NCBI GenBank assembly: GCA_022729795.1 | Contig: DZBD01000001.1 | Span: forward strand, 19,224 to 81,586 | Source: Sulfuricurvum sp. | GTDB taxonomy: Bacteria; Campylobacterota; Campylobacteria; Campylobacterales; Sulfurimonadaceae | Direction: 5' to 3' | DNA length: 62,363 nucleotides | Shown here: positions 62,324 to 62,363 of the stretch, in pieces | Layout of the letters: the number at the start of each line of letters is the position of its first letter | How positions within the stretch are numbered: the first letter of the stretch is position 1 | Notes under the pieces: model-generated | Database searches by the model: none | The model's input: the letters and a program-made list of their open reading frames with translations, nothing else | Told to the model about the DNA's origin: nothing | Program-made: the position numbers and the translations under genes

Positions 62324-62363
62324 TCACCACGTTATGGTTGCCTAGTTTCATAAATACAAGCAA

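Overview
The window looks like chromosomal DNA of an AT-rich Campylobacterota (Sulfurimonas-like) bacterium; this assignment is inferred from gene content and protein style. Most of it is ordinary core and envelope genes: fabI-tpiA-pgk-gapA, nadD-rsfS, an OmpR-type two-component pair, feoAB, a CusCBA-type RND efflux operon, a DEAD-box helicase, fabH-plsX-rpmF, ndk, metK, a peroxiredoxin, a MoxR/VWA/DUF475 neighbourhood, chemotaxis receptors, a pentaheme cytochrome, argS-tatA-gmk and fliR. The standout signal is not a gene. The 10-bp word GGCATGTGGA (complement TCCACATGCC) occurs 34 times exactly by my reading, versus roughly 0.05-0.12 expected by chance. It is split 17/17 between strands, lies in coding DNA in all six possible frames, and also forms intergenic inverted pairs at gene ends. 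This is the architecture of the DNA uptake sequences (DUS/USS) of Neisseria and Pasteurellaceae, and I know of no such system described in Campylobacterota. Other points of note: two decayed CheB/CheR loci (21.2-22.0 kb and 34.6-35.3 kb), a GAGCGAAGCGAAGCAATC-type dispersed repeat that forms the C-terminus of a dipeptide epimerase, a hyperacidic repeat protein with a degenerate receiver-like N-terminus, and a truncated GIY-YIG-like fragment at the right edge. Counts were made by eye and need confirmation by computation.
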